DNA from: Geoalkalibacter sp. | Lineage (GTDB): Bacteria > Desulfobacterota > Desulfuromonadia > Desulfuromonadales > Geoalkalibacteraceae | Length of the DNA stretch: 64,000 nucleotides | NCBI RefSeq assembly: GCF_030605225.1 | Contig: NZ_JAUWAV010000019.1 | Span: 1-64,000 of the forward strand | Reading direction: 5' to 3' | Shown here: positions 56,079 through 64,000 of the stretch, one piece after another | How the letters are laid out: each line of letters begins with the position of its first letter | Numbering within the stretch: position 1 is the stretch's first letter | Notes under the pieces: generated by a model | The model's database searches: none | Seen by the model: only the letters and a program-made list of their open reading frames with translations | Told to the model about the DNA's origin: nothing | Program-made: the position numbers and the translations under genes

Positions 56079-57944
56079 CTACTTCAATATCAGCAATACA
56101 AAGTAGCCCAGAATTACCACCAGCCCCCAGGCGAAAGCCGCCAGATAGGTGCTCAGGCGCCCGGTGGTCAGCCGCCGCAGGCGCTCGCCGCCGCTCAGGC
56201 ACAAGCGCCCCGCCCCTTCCAGGGATCCGTCGATGAGTCGACGATCCCCCCAAAGCCACAACCAGCCGGCCAGGACATGAAAGGGTCGCAACACCAGCAC
56301 CTCCACCAGCCGATCGGCCCGCCAACCCGCCAGAAGAAAGGCAGGCAGTGCGCCGCCGGGTTCGGGCCGTTGCCGCCCATAGCGCCAGTGCGCGAGCGCC
56401 CAGCCGAGAAGAAACAACACCACCGCCAACCCCGCCAGCGCCCATTCCACGGCGTGCCCGGTGAGCATCTTGACGCCGCCCAGGGGCCCGAGAAAATGAT
56501 GGAGATGCTCCTTGCCGCCGTAGATGGGCGGAAGGTTGAGCAGACCGCCACCCAGGGCGAGCAGCGCCAGGGGCACCAGGGTCCAGCGCATCAGCCCGGG
56601 CAGCACGTGCGGGTGGGCGTGGCCGCGCGCTTCACCGGCGAACACCAGATAAACCAGGCGAAAGGTGTAGAGGGCGGTGAGCAACGCGGTCAGGGTGCCG
56701 AGCAGCCAGATGCCGCGATAGAAAAGCGTGGCGCGGGCGAAATCGGCGAGCAGGATCTCATCCTTGGAGAAAAAACCGCCCGTGAGGGGCGCGCCGGCCA
56801 GGCACAGGGCGCCGGCGAGAAACATCCAGAACACGAAGGGCGACTGCTTGCGCACCCCGCCCATGCGGGTGATGTCGTTCTCGCCGCCGGTGAGGTGAAT
56901 CACGCAGCCCGCCGCCATGAACAGCAAGGCCTTGAAGAAGGCGTGGGTGAACAGATGGAACATGGCGGCCGAGACCGCCCCCGCGCCCACGGCGAGCATC
57001 ATGAAGCCCACCTGGCTCATGGTGGAGAATGCCAGCACCCGCTTGATCTCGCGCTGCGCCAGGGCGCAACTGGCGGCATAGAGGGCGGAGAGAGCGCCGA
57101 CCAGGGCGATCACCGCCATGCCTGACTCCGAGAGGGAGACCAGGGGAAACAGCCGACACAGCAGATAGACCCCGGCGGTGACCATGGTGGCGGCGTGGAT
57201 CAGGGCCGAGACCGGCGTCGGCCCGGCCATGGCGTCGGGCAGCCAGGTCATGAGCGGCAGTTGCGCCGACTTGCCGCAGGCGCCGCCGAGCAGCAGCAGC
57301 GTCAAGGCAAGCAGGGTGCCGGAACCGAGCAGTCCGGCCTGGGCGTTGATGGCGCTGATGCTCAGGGTGCCGAACAGGGCGAACAGCCACAGCAGGGCGA
57401 TGCCGAAAAACACATCGCCGACGCGCGTGACGAGAAACGCCTTGCGTCCGGCGGCGGCGTTTTTCTCCTCGCGGTACCAGAAACCGATCAGGGCGTAGGA
57501 GCAAAAACCCACTCCCTCCCAGCCGAGAAACAGCAGCAGCAGGTTGTCCGCCAGCACGATACACAGCATGGCGAAGACAAACAGGTTGAGCAGCACGAAA
57601 AAGCGCGTGGTATCGACCTCATCTTCCATGTAACCGGCGGCGTAGAGATGAATCAGAGTCGAGACCAGCGTCACCATGAGCGTCATGGAGGCCGACAAAG
57701 GATCGAAAAGAATCTCCACCGGCACCTGGAAGCCGCCGCTTTCCAGCCAAGTGAAGAGAGTCGCGCGCGTCCCCTCCCCCGCCGCCAGCGGCCAGAGGGC
57801 CAAGGTGGCGAGGGCGCTCGCCGCCACGGAGGCCACCGCCACGCCCGCCCGCGCCCAGCGCGTCAACATCTCGCCGAGCAGCAGATTGAACAGCGCGCCC
57901 ATCAGGGGGAAAGCCAGGATCAGAAACAGCAGGCCCGCGCTCAT
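56079..57944 (-). CDS. nuoL: NADH-quinone oxidoreductase subunit L
   Basis: This 621-residue antiporter-like subunit includes the long horizontal helix at its C-terminus. Motifs are LFLGWEGVGFCSYALIGFWY with the catalytic Glu, KSAQLPLMTWLPDAMAGPTP and STMSQVGFMMLAVGAGAV. Its ATG overlaps the nuoK stop by one base. A repeat separates it from nuoM. Confidence 0.97.
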   Translation of the reverse strand: MSAGLLFLILAFPLMGALFNLLLGEMLTRWARAGVAVASVAASALATLALWPLAAGEGTRATLFTWLESGGFQVPVEILFDPLSASMTLMVTLVSTLIHLYAAGYMEDEVDTTRFFVLLNLFVFAMLCIVLADNLLLLFLGWEGVGFCSYALIGFWYREEKNAAAGRKAFLVTRVGDVFFGIALLWLFALFGTLSISAINAQAGLLGSGTLLALTLLLLGGACGKSAQLPLMTWLPDAMAGPTPVSALIHAATMVTAGVYLLCRLFPLVSLSESGMAVIALVGALSALYAASCALAQREIKRVLAFSTMSQVGFMMLAVGAGAVSAAMFHLFTHAFFKALLFMAAGCVIHLTGGENDITRMGGVRKQSPFVFWMFLAGALCLAGAPLTGGFFSKDEILLADFARATLFYRGIWLLGTLTALLTALYTFRLVYLVFAGEARGHAHPHVLPGLMRWTLVPLALLALGGGLLNLPPIYGGKEHLHHFLGPLGGVKMLTGHAVEWALAGLAVVLFLLGWALAHWRYGRQRPEPGGALPAFLLAGWRADRLVEVLVLRPFHVLAGWLWLWGDRRLIDGSLEGAGRLCLSGGERLRRLTTGRLSTYLAAFAWGLVVILGYFVLLILK

Positions 57945-58249
57945 CAGCCTTTCATCCCGTCAAAGGCGTCGGCTTCCAGGGTGCCCTTGCGCCGCCGCAG
58001 ATAGACCACCATGGCCAGGGAAATGGACACTTCCGCCGAGGTCATGGCCATGAGAAAAATCACGAAAATCTGCCCGTCGACCTTTTGCCACAGGGCCGAG
58101 GCCCCCACCAGGGTCAGGCCCACGGCGTTGAGCATGATTTCGACGCCGATGAGAATCATGATCAGATTGCGCTGCGCCAGCACGCAGGCCAGGCCCATGA
58201 CGAACAGGGCGCCGGAGAAGGCCAGGATGTGCGACATGGGCACGATCAT
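57944..58249 (-). CDS. nuoK: NADH-quinone oxidoreductase subunit K
   Basis: This 101-residue subunit has three membrane helices, with the conserved Glu residues in MILIGVEIMLNAVGLTLVG and in MTSAEVSISLAMVVYLRRR. It is shown from ATG at 58249; ATG at 58237 (MSHILAFSG) is a possible alternative. The start overlaps the nuoJ stop (ATGA) and the stop overlaps the nuoL start. Confidence 0.95.
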   Translation of the reverse strand: MIVPMSHILAFSGALFVMGLACVLAQRNLIMILIGVEIMLNAVGLTLVGASALWQKVDGQIFVIFLMAMTSAEVSISLAMVVYLRRRKGTLEADAFDGMKG

Positions 58250-58767
58250 GGCGCTTCCCCCCCTTGCGGCCGCCGCCGCAGGGTGCCCTTGCCGACGTAA
58301 AAGGCCCCGACCGCCGCGTAGAGCAGCTGAAAGGACACCACCTGCACCGCCAGGGCGTACTGGTCGAAGAGCGCCGCGCCGAACTCGCGCGGCGACACCC
58401 AGAAAGCGGGCACGCCGTCCTTGTCGGCGTCGATGCCGAGCAGGGCCAGGGTGCAGCCGAGAATCACCAGGGACAGCAGCAGCACCGGTCCCCAGCGCCG
58501 CCAGCCCGGCCCCTGCATCTCGGCGCCGGTGGGGGTCAGTTCGAGCATCATGATGATGAACAAAAACAGCACCATGACCGCCCCGGCGTAGATGATCACC
58601 TCCCAGGCCGCCACCAGCGGCGCGCCGAGTTGATAGAACATGAGCGCCAGGGCGAACAGGGCATTGACCAGGTAGACCACGGCGTGCACCGGATTGCGCC
58701 GGGTGATGCACAGGGCGGTCGCCGCCAGGGCGGTAAAGCCGAGAAGGTAGAAAATTGCAGAGGCCAT
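58246..58767 (-). CDS. nuoJ: NADH-quinone oxidoreductase subunit J
   Basis: This 173-residue membrane subunit has five helices with RNPVHAVVYLVNALFALALM and WEVIIYAGAVMVLFLFIIMM, the latter holding the pi-bulge region. ATG at 58767 follows GGGGGA by five bases. The frame continues upstream into a palindromic repeat, which is not part of the protein. Confidence 0.96.
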   Translation of the reverse strand: MASAIFYLLGFTALAATALCITRRNPVHAVVYLVNALFALALMFYQLGAPLVAAWEVIIYAGAVMVLFLFIIMMLELTPTGAEMQGPGWRRWGPVLLLSLVILGCTLALLGIDADKDGVPAFWVSPREFGAALFDQYALAVQVVSFQLLYAAVGAFYVGKGTLRRRPQGGEAP

Positions 58768-58778
58768 AAAATTCCCCC

Positions 58779-58829
58779 GTAGGGGCGACCCGGTGGGTCG
58801 CCCTGGGCGAGGCACCGCCTCGCCCCTAC
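58779..58829. repeat. 51-bp palindromic intercistronic element, copy 1
   Basis: This element sits between nuoI and nuoJ. Its ends GTAGGGGCGA and TCGCCCCTAC are inverted, and two inner hairpins are possible: GGCGACCC-GGT-GGGTCGCC and GGGCGAGGC-ACC-style pairing with GCCTCGCCC. It matches the element at 62848-62898 at 50 of 51 positions. Confidence 0.92.
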
Positions 58830-58833
58830 ATCA

Positions 58834-59364
58834 TCAAGGCAGATTGCTCTTCACATCCACCGGACCGTACTCGTCGTCGTTGCCGCCGCGCGGGTTGACC
58901 ACGCCGATGCCCGCGTGCCGGTAGAAATTGTACTCCCGGTCCTTGCCGCCGTCGTTGATGAGCAGGTCCTCTTTCTCGTAGACCATGCGCAGCGGATCGC
59001 TTTTGCAGAAGGCGAAATCGGGCGTCATCTGGATGGCGAGCGTCGGGCAGGCCTCGGCGCACAGCCCGCAGTAGATGCAGCGCGCGAAGTTGATGCGAAA
59101 CCAGGCGGCATAACGGCGGCCGTCGGGGGCTTCGGCCGCCTGCATGGAGATGCAGTCCACCGGGCAGGCGGCGCTGCACAGATAGCAGGCCACGCAACGC
59201 TCGCCGCCGTCGGGGTCGCGGGTCAGCACGATGCGCGCGCGATAGCGCGGCGGCGGCACGCGCTTCTGCTCCGGGTACCGCACCGTCACCGGTCGCCGCA
59301 GCAGGTTGCGCAGGGTCACCCAGAAGGGCTGCACGGTGCCCTTGATGTCGCGCCAAAGAGTCAT
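58834..59364 (-). CDS. nuoI: NADH-quinone oxidoreductase subunit I
   Basis: This 176-residue ferredoxin-like subunit carries clusters N6a and N6b. The two [4Fe-4S] motifs are [12 protein letters not shown] and [15 protein letters not shown] at 59364 has AGAGG two bases before it, within sequence that belongs to the repeat-like spacer after nuoH. It lies between nuoH and nuoJ as usual. Confidence 0.96.
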   Translation of the reverse strand: MTLWRDIKGTVQPFWVTLRNLLRRPVTVRYPEQKRVPPPRYRARIVLTRDPDGGERCVACYLCSAACPVDCISMQAAEAPDGRRYAAWFRINFARCIYCGLCAEACPTLAIQMTPDFAFCKSDPLRMVYEKEDLLINDGGKDREYNFYRHAGIGVVNPRGGNDDEYGPVDVKSNLP

Positions 59365-59365
59365 A

Positions 59366-59438
59366 ACCTCTGTCCTTTGTCACTTGTCCTTTGTTCTTGG
59401 TTGAAAAACAAAGGACCAAGGACAAAGGACCAATGACA
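59366..59438. repeat. CAAAGGAC-type repetitive intercistronic element in nuo
   Basis: This element nearly fills the gap between nuoI and nuoH. It has repeated TGTCCTTTGTC/CTTGTCCTTTG units on one side and CAAAGGACCAAGGACAAAGG on the other, which can fold back imperfectly. On the minus strand it ends in GGACAGAGGTT directly before the nuoI ATG. Confidence 0.8.
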
Positions 59439-59443
59439 GCTCT

Positions 59444-60439
59444 TCATCCTTGCCTCCACAACAGCACCGCCCCCGTCACCAGTACATTCACCAGGGACAA
59501 AGGAATCAAGACTTTCCAGCCGAAGTGCATGAGCTGATCATAGCGCAGGCGCGGCAGGGTGCCGCGCACCCAGATGAAGAAAAACGCCACGGCCAGCACC
59601 TTGAGCAGAAACCAGACGATGGGCGGCAGCCAGGGGCCCAGCCAACCGCCGAGGAAAAACACCGTGATCATGGCGCCGAGGATCATCATGTTGATGTACT
59701 CGCCGACGAAAAACAGGCCGAAGCGCATGCCCGAATATTCCGTGTGAAAACCCGCCACCAGCTCGTTTTCCGCCTCGGGCAGATCAAAGGGAATGCGTTT
59801 CGACTCGGCGGCCACGCTCACCAGGAAAATCAGGAACGCCAGGGGATTGAGCAGGGCAAAGGGTGCGCCCTGCTGGGCCAGCACGATGTCGGTGAGGGAA
59901 AAGGAGCGCGCCATGAGCACCACCGGCACCAGGGACAGGCCCACGGCCAGTTCGTAGCTGATAAGCTGGGAGAGCCCGCGGATGCCGCCGAGCAGGGCGT
60001 ATTTGGAATTGGACGCCCAGCCGCCCAGGGCCACGCCGTACACCGCCAGGGACGAGAGCCCCAGAAAATAAAGCACACCGATGTTGAGATCGCACACCAC
60101 CAGGGGCACCTCACGGCCAAACAGGGTGATGGGCGGCGCGAAGGGCACCACGGCAAAAGCCAGCAGGGCGGTCACCGCCGCCAGCCCCGGCGCGACGAAG
60201 AAGATGAATTTGTCGGCCTGGGCCGGGATAAAATCCTCCTTGGTGAGGAGCTTGACGGCATCGGCCAGGGGTTGCAGCAATCCGAAAGGCCCTACGCGGT
60301 TAGGGCCGTAGCGCAGCTGCATGCGCCCGAGCAGCTTGCGTTCGGCCAGCACCAGGTAGGCCGCGCCGGTGAGCAGCACGAAAAACACCAGGCCGAGCTT
60401 GACCAGGATCAGCACCAGGCTGATGAGCCACTCAGGCAT
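59444..60439 (-). CDS. nuoH: NADH-quinone oxidoreductase subunit H
   Basis: This 331-residue membrane subunit shapes the quinone channel. Conserved segments are AERKLLGRMQLRYGPNRVGP near the N-terminus, ESKRIPFDLPEAENELVAGF and EYSGMRFGLFFVGEYINM. ATG at 60439 overlaps the nuoG stop by eight bases; the frame extension to 60532 is antisense-like sequence within nuoG. Confidence 0.97.
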   Translation of the reverse strand: MPEWLISLVLILVKLGLVFFVLLTGAAYLVLAERKLLGRMQLRYGPNRVGPFGLLQPLADAVKLLTKEDFIPAQADKFIFFVAPGLAAVTALLAFAVVPFAPPITLFGREVPLVVCDLNIGVLYFLGLSSLAVYGVALGGWASNSKYALLGGIRGLSQLISYELAVGLSLVPVVLMARSFSLTDIVLAQQGAPFALLNPLAFLIFLVSVAAESKRIPFDLPEAENELVAGFHTEYSGMRFGLFFVGEYINMMILGAMITVFFLGGWLGPWLPPIVWFLLKVLAVAFFFIWVRGTLPRLRYDQLMHFGWKVLIPLSLVNVLVTGAVLLWRQG

Positions 60440-62837
60440 AATCCGCCTCCCGGCTGATGCGGCAGGGCTGCGGTCCGTTCCCCGGCACGAAGGCCTCGAC
60501 CAGACTGCCGCGCACGCGCGGCAAGAGCACAACTCCCGGTGCGCAGTCCTGCCGCACGCTCACTGGCAGGACCACCTCCTCAAGATCGGTGTGCAGGCGC
60601 ACCGCCTCGCCGTCGGCGATGCTAAGACGCCGGGCGTCGATTGGATGCAGGATCAGGCGGGGCTGCGGCCGCACCTCATCCAAGGGCGCGGAAAAGGCCG
60701 CGATTTCTTCGGACGCAAACAGCTCCTCGCACACCAGCAGCGCCAGCTCTCCCTTCCCGGGCGTGAATTCGCGGATCCGGATGTCCGGCGCGGGGCCGCC
60801 GCAGCCTGCGATGCGCCGTCCTTCCCCCTCGGCGCGCAGTTCAACCAATCCGGCGAAACGCTCGTCCTGCGTCGCCAGTTCCCGGCGCACGTCCGCAAGA
60901 GAGAGCTCACGCCCCTGGAGGGCGGCCAGGATGTCCCAGGCGGGCCGCGGCGCGGCGCCCGGCGTGTCGGCGAAAAAAACGCGCGGCGGGTGCGCGCCGT
61001 CGCCTGCGTCGCGCAGGGGCAGACCCGGAGCCATGACCTTCTCGAAGGCCAGCATGCGTCCCTCGGTGTTGACGAAACAGCCCGCCCCTTCGGCCGTGAC
61101 GCAGGTCGGCAGGAGGATATCGGCGCGATGCGCGGTCGGCGTCGCCAGGTTGTCCAGGACGATCAGCGCTTCGAGGCGCGACAGGGCCAGGCCCGCATGC
61201 AGGGGATCGGCGGCCTGGCTTAGGGGATCGCACTCCAGGCAGACCAGGGCGCGGATCTCGCCGCTGATCATGGCGTTGCTCAGTTCGTCGAAATCGGGAC
61301 CTTCCGCGGAAAGAAGCGCCGCGCCGAAACTGTTGGGGCCCGACAGCACGCCCAGAAGGCCGCAGGCCCGCTCCGCGCGGCTCAAGCGGCGCGCCAACTC
61401 CAGCAGTTGCCCCATACCGGCCGGACCCAGCAGATCGCCGCCGCCGATGAGCACCGGGCGCTGGGCTTTGTCCAGGGACTCACGCAGACCTTCGAGAAAC
61501 ACCGCCTCCTGGCGGCTGAAGGCCGAGTAGTCGTTGTCGCCCAGGGCCGCAAGAGCCTCGCCAAGCCGCCAGGGGGCCAAGGGCAGATGCGCCGCGCGGC
61601 AGGGCAGGCGCACCGGACGTGGATCGATCAGGGTCAGGGACGCCCCCTTGCGCACCGCCTGGCGCAGGGCCAGGGCCAGGAGCGGCGCTTCGTTCTGGGG
61701 GTCGGCGCCGATCAGCACCAGGCAATCGCTGTGGCGGATATCCTCCAGGCTGCGCGCCTGAGCTCCCAGCCCCGCGGCCAGGGTGCGCGCCGTCCAGTCA
61801 CGCGGCCCATGGGTCTCGTGGACGACGCGCTCGCTGCCCAGCCGGCGTGCCCAGGCGCGCAGCTGCGCGTTGGCTTCGAGACTGGCGCGCGACGACCCGA
61901 GAAACGCCAGGGCGCGCGGCCCGTGAGTGGCGATGATCGGATCCAGACGTTCGCGCACGGCCTCCAGGGCCTGCGGCCAGGAGACGTCCCGGCCGTCGAC
62001 GCGCGGCGCGCGCGGGCGCTGAGGATGATTGGCGTGGGCGTAACCGAAGCGGCCGCGATCGCAGATGAAAAAGCCGTTGGTTTGGCGGTTGACACCGGCG
62101 CGCACCCGCTGCAACTCACGGTAGCGGCCGCCGGGAATGGTCGCGCAGCCCAGGGCGCAATGAGGGCAGATGGAGGGGGCCTCCTCGAGATCCCAATAGC
62201 GGCTCTTGAAGCGGAAGGTCTTGTCGGTGAACACCCCGGTGGGGCAGACATCGACCAGATTGCCGGAGAAGGGGCTCTCCAGCCGCCCGTCGCGAAAGCG
62301 CCCGAAATAAACGCGCTGATTGGTGCCGAGCACGCCGAAGTCCTCGCCGCCGCAGTAATCCTGATAGGTGCGCGCGCAGCGGTAGCACTGGATGCAGCGG
62401 TTCATCTCGTGGGCGATGAAGGGGCCGAGATGCTGATTGTGGTAGGTGCGCTTGAGGCCGCGATAGCGGCGGAGTGTATGGCCGCCGGCCACCGTCATGT
62501 CCTGCAGCTGGCATTCGCCGCCCTCGTCGCACACCGGGCAATCGTGGGGATGATTCATCATCAGCCACTCGATGACATGGGCACGCAGCTCCACCGCCGC
62601 CGGATCCAGGGTGGACACCACCATGCCCTCCTGGGCGATCACCATGCACGCCATCTGGATACCTTTGACCGGGCCGTCCTCGAATTTCATGGCACATAGC
62701 CGGCAGGCCCCCACCGCTCCCAGCGCCTCGTGGTAGCAGAAATGGGGAATGACGATCCCCAGCTGCTTGGCCGCCTCAAGGACGTTGGCACCCTCGGGCA
62801 CCTCGACGCTTTGGTTGTCGATGGTCAGTTTCGGCAT
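60432..62837 (-). CDS. nuoG: NADH-quinone oxidoreductase subunit G
   Basis: This 801-residue iron-sulfur subunit carries several clusters. The N-terminal [2Fe-2S] ligands lie in HFCYHEALGAVGACRLC, the next cluster in HPHDCPVCDEGGECQLQD, and a [4Fe-4S] motif in RCIQCYRCARTYQDYC with DVCPTG. SICPHCALGCATIPGG looks like the N7-type motif. The rest is a molybdopterin-oxidoreductase-like domain without evidence of activity. ATG at 62837 follows CAGGA by seven bases. A 51-bp palindromic element separates it from nuoF. Confidence 0.95.
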   Translation of the reverse strand: MPKLTIDNQSVEVPEGANVLEAAKQLGIVIPHFCYHEALGAVGACRLCAMKFEDGPVKGIQMACMVIAQEGMVVSTLDPAAVELRAHVIEWLMMNHPHDCPVCDEGGECQLQDMTVAGGHTLRRYRGLKRTYHNQHLGPFIAHEMNRCIQCYRCARTYQDYCGGEDFGVLGTNQRVYFGRFRDGRLESPFSGNLVDVCPTGVFTDKTFRFKSRYWDLEEAPSICPHCALGCATIPGGRYRELQRVRAGVNRQTNGFFICDRGRFGYAHANHPQRPRAPRVDGRDVSWPQALEAVRERLDPIIATHGPRALAFLGSSRASLEANAQLRAWARRLGSERVVHETHGPRDWTARTLAAGLGAQARSLEDIRHSDCLVLIGADPQNEAPLLALALRQAVRKGASLTLIDPRPVRLPCRAAHLPLAPWRLGEALAALGDNDYSAFSRQEAVFLEGLRESLDKAQRPVLIGGGDLLGPAGMGQLLELARRLSRAERACGLLGVLSGPNSFGAALLSAEGPDFDELSNAMISGEIRALVCLECDPLSQAADPLHAGLALSRLEALIVLDNLATPTAHRADILLPTCVTAEGAGCFVNTEGRMLAFEKVMAPGLPLRDAGDGAHPPRVFFADTPGAAPRPAWDILAALQGRELSLADVRRELATQDERFAGLVELRAEGEGRRIAGCGGPAPDIRIREFTPGKGELALLVCEELFASEEIAAFSAPLDEVRPQPRLILHPIDARRLSIADGEAVRLHTDLEEVVLPVSVRQDCAPGVVLLPRVRGSLVEAFVPGNGPQPCRISREADYA

Positions 62838-62847
62838 GGTATATCCT

Positions 62848-62898
62848 GTAGGGGCGACCCGGTGGGTCGCCCTGGGCGAGGCAGCGCCTCGCCCCTAC
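62848..62898. repeat. 51-bp palindromic intercistronic element, copy 2
   Basis: This element lies between nuoF and nuoG. It matches the element at 58779-58829 at 50 of 51 positions, with one change in a hairpin loop (GGCAGCGCC against GGCACCGCC), and keeps the same inverted ends and inner hairpins. Confidence 0.92.
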
Positions 62899-62901
62899 GC
62901 A

Positions 62902-64000
62902 TCAACGAAATGGGCAGCGGCCCTTTTTCACATGATCTTCGAGTTCATCCATGAACAGGCGCAGCAGCGCCTCCACCGGCCCCATGGCCCCTTCGGCCAG
63001 GGCGCAGAAGGAGCGTCCGCTGATATTGCGCAGCTGATCCTGCAGCATGGCGATGTCGTCTTGGACGCCGCGCCCGGTTTCGATCTTTTCCAGCAGCCAG
63101 CTGACCATGGCCAGCCCGTCGCGACAGGGCGTGCACCAGCCGCAGCTCTCGCGCGCGAAGAAGCGGTTGAGATTGAGGGTCGCTGCGACCATGCAGGTGC
63201 CCTCGTCGAACACCGTGACGCAGGCGGTGCCCAGGCGGCTGTGGGCGGCGGCCAGGGCATCGAAATCCATGGGCAGATCCCAGTGCGCGCGGGTCAGAAA
63301 GGGCGTCGAGGCGCCCCCCGGCAGGCAAGCCTTGAAGGCGCGCCCCTGGCGAACCCCGCCGCCATGCTCCGTAATGACCTCGCCCAGGGGAACGCCCAAC
63401 GGCAGCTCGACGCAGGGCGTGCGGTTGAGATGGCCCGAGAGCCCGAAGAGCTTGGTGCCCGCGCTCTTTTCGGTGAGCGCCAGGCCCTGGTACCAGTCGG
63501 CGCCGTGGACGAGGATGTGCGGCACATTGGCCAGGGTCTCGACGTTGTTGACCGTGGTCGGCTTGCCGAACAGCCCTTTTTGCGCGGGAAAGGGCGGCTT
63601 GCTGCGCGGATTGGGGCGGCGGCCTTCGAGCCCGTTGAGCAGCGCCGTCTCCTCGCCGAGGATGTAGCGTCCGGCGCTGCGATGCAGGCGCAGCTCGCAG
63701 GAAAAGCCCGAGCCAAGAATGTTCGGCCCCAGATAACCGGCGCGGCGCGCCTCGGCAAGGGCGCCCTCGACGACGCGCGCGCAGTCCTCGTAGGCGTAAC
63801 GCAGAAAAATGTAGCCCACCGGCACCTGAAGCGCGTAGGCGGCGATAAGCATGCCCTCGATCAGCTGGTGGGGATCGGCGAGCAGCAGTTGGCGGTCCTT
63901 GTAGGTGCCCGGCTCCATTTCGTCGCCGTTGCACACCAGGTATTTCTCCCCCGGGTGATCCGCCGGGAAGAATGACCATTTCAGTCCCGTAACGAAGCCC
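62902..64000 (-). CDS. nuoF: NADH-quinone oxidoreductase subunit F, N-terminus cut by the window edge
   Basis: About 365 C-terminal residues of the NADH- and FMN-binding subunit are visible. The frame runs open to the window edge as GFVTGLKWSFFPADHPGEKY, then VCNGDEMEPGTYKDR. Conserved segments include ILGEETALLNGLEG and the [4Fe-4S] ligands in ESCGWCTPCRDGL with a further Cys near the end (RSFCALAEGA). The start is outside the window. It is the first visible nuo gene, and the repeat before nuoG follows it. Confidence 0.95.
   Translation of the reverse strand, partial: GFVTGLKWSFFPADHPGEKYLVCNGDEMEPGTYKDRQLLLADPHQLIEGMLIAAYALQVPVGYIFLRYAYEDCARVVEGALAEARRAGYLGPNILGSGFSCELRLHRSAGRYILGEETALLNGLEGRRPNPRSKPPFPAQKGLFGKPTTVNNVETLANVPHILVHGADWYQGLALTEKSAGTKLFGLSGHLNRTPCVELPLGVPLGEVITEHGGGVRQGRAFKACLPGGASTPFLTRAHWDLPMDFDALAAAHSRLGTACVTVFDEGTCMVAATLNLNRFFARESCGWCTPCRDGLAMVSWLLEKIETGRGVQDDIAMLQDQLRNISGRSFCALAEGAMGPVEALLRLFMDELEDHVKKGRCPFR

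Noticed and set aside
58779-62898. Repeats as part of a CRISPR array
   Set aside because: Only two copies exist, 4 kb apart, each alone between genes. There is no regular spacing and no cas gene.

Overview
The window reads like a chromosomal segment of a GC-rich, Geobacter/Desulfuromonas-like bacterium (Desulfuromonadota). This is inferred from the mix of genes: an anaerobic-type cobalamin pathway, a cbb3 oxidase, complex I, Na+-NQR and PEP carboxylase. No rRNA or other marker gene is present to prove it. There are no tRNA or rRNA genes, no insertion sequences and no CRISPR array. Both ends cut genes: an ATP-grasp gene at the left and nuoF at the right.

Layout. (1) 1-6715, minus strand: a cluster of two circularly permuted ATP-grasp proteins, an alpha-E protein and a large transglutaminase/DUF2126 protein, of the kind proposed to make a peptide-like product. 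(2) 6762-9932, minus: PEP carboxylase and a small unknown protein. (3) 10210-17956, plus: a promoter and an eight- to nine-gene cbb3 oxidase operon with its assembly genes. It has an unusual distribution of heme c domains and a very short protein in the CcoH slot. (4) 17904-21804, minus: an epimerase-like protein, a REC-GGDEF protein, a TrmJ-like methyltransferase, ferritin and a small exported protein, followed by engB on the plus strand.

(5) 22810-41684, plus: a promoter, adenosylcobalamin riboswitch and intrinsic terminator precede what looks like one long cobalamin operon. It covers adenosylation, lower-ligand assembly, corrin-ring synthesis, cobalt uptake (CbiMNQO) and aminopropanol attachment. 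Three points stand out: CbiH is fused to CbiP, a HepT-MntA toxin-antitoxin pair sits between cbiL and cbiF, and no cbiJ (precorrin-6A reductase) is seen.

(6) 41692-46243, minus: a phospholipase D/cardiolipin synthase-like protein, a P2-type cation ATPase and a PsiE-like protein. (7) 46263-52325, minus: nqrABCDEF with the maturation gene nqrM. (8) 52368-52823, minus: a small helical protein. (9) 52983 to the right end, minus: nuoF to nuoN of complex I. Sodium- and proton-linked NADH dehydrogenases therefore lie next to each other on the same strand.

Three families of short palindromic or repetitive DNA sit between genes inside these operons: two near-identical 51-bp elements in nuo, two CACGAATGACACGAA elements in nqr and nuo, and CAAAGGAC-type elements in nuo and cob. 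They may supply ribosome-binding sites or mRNA structures between genes.
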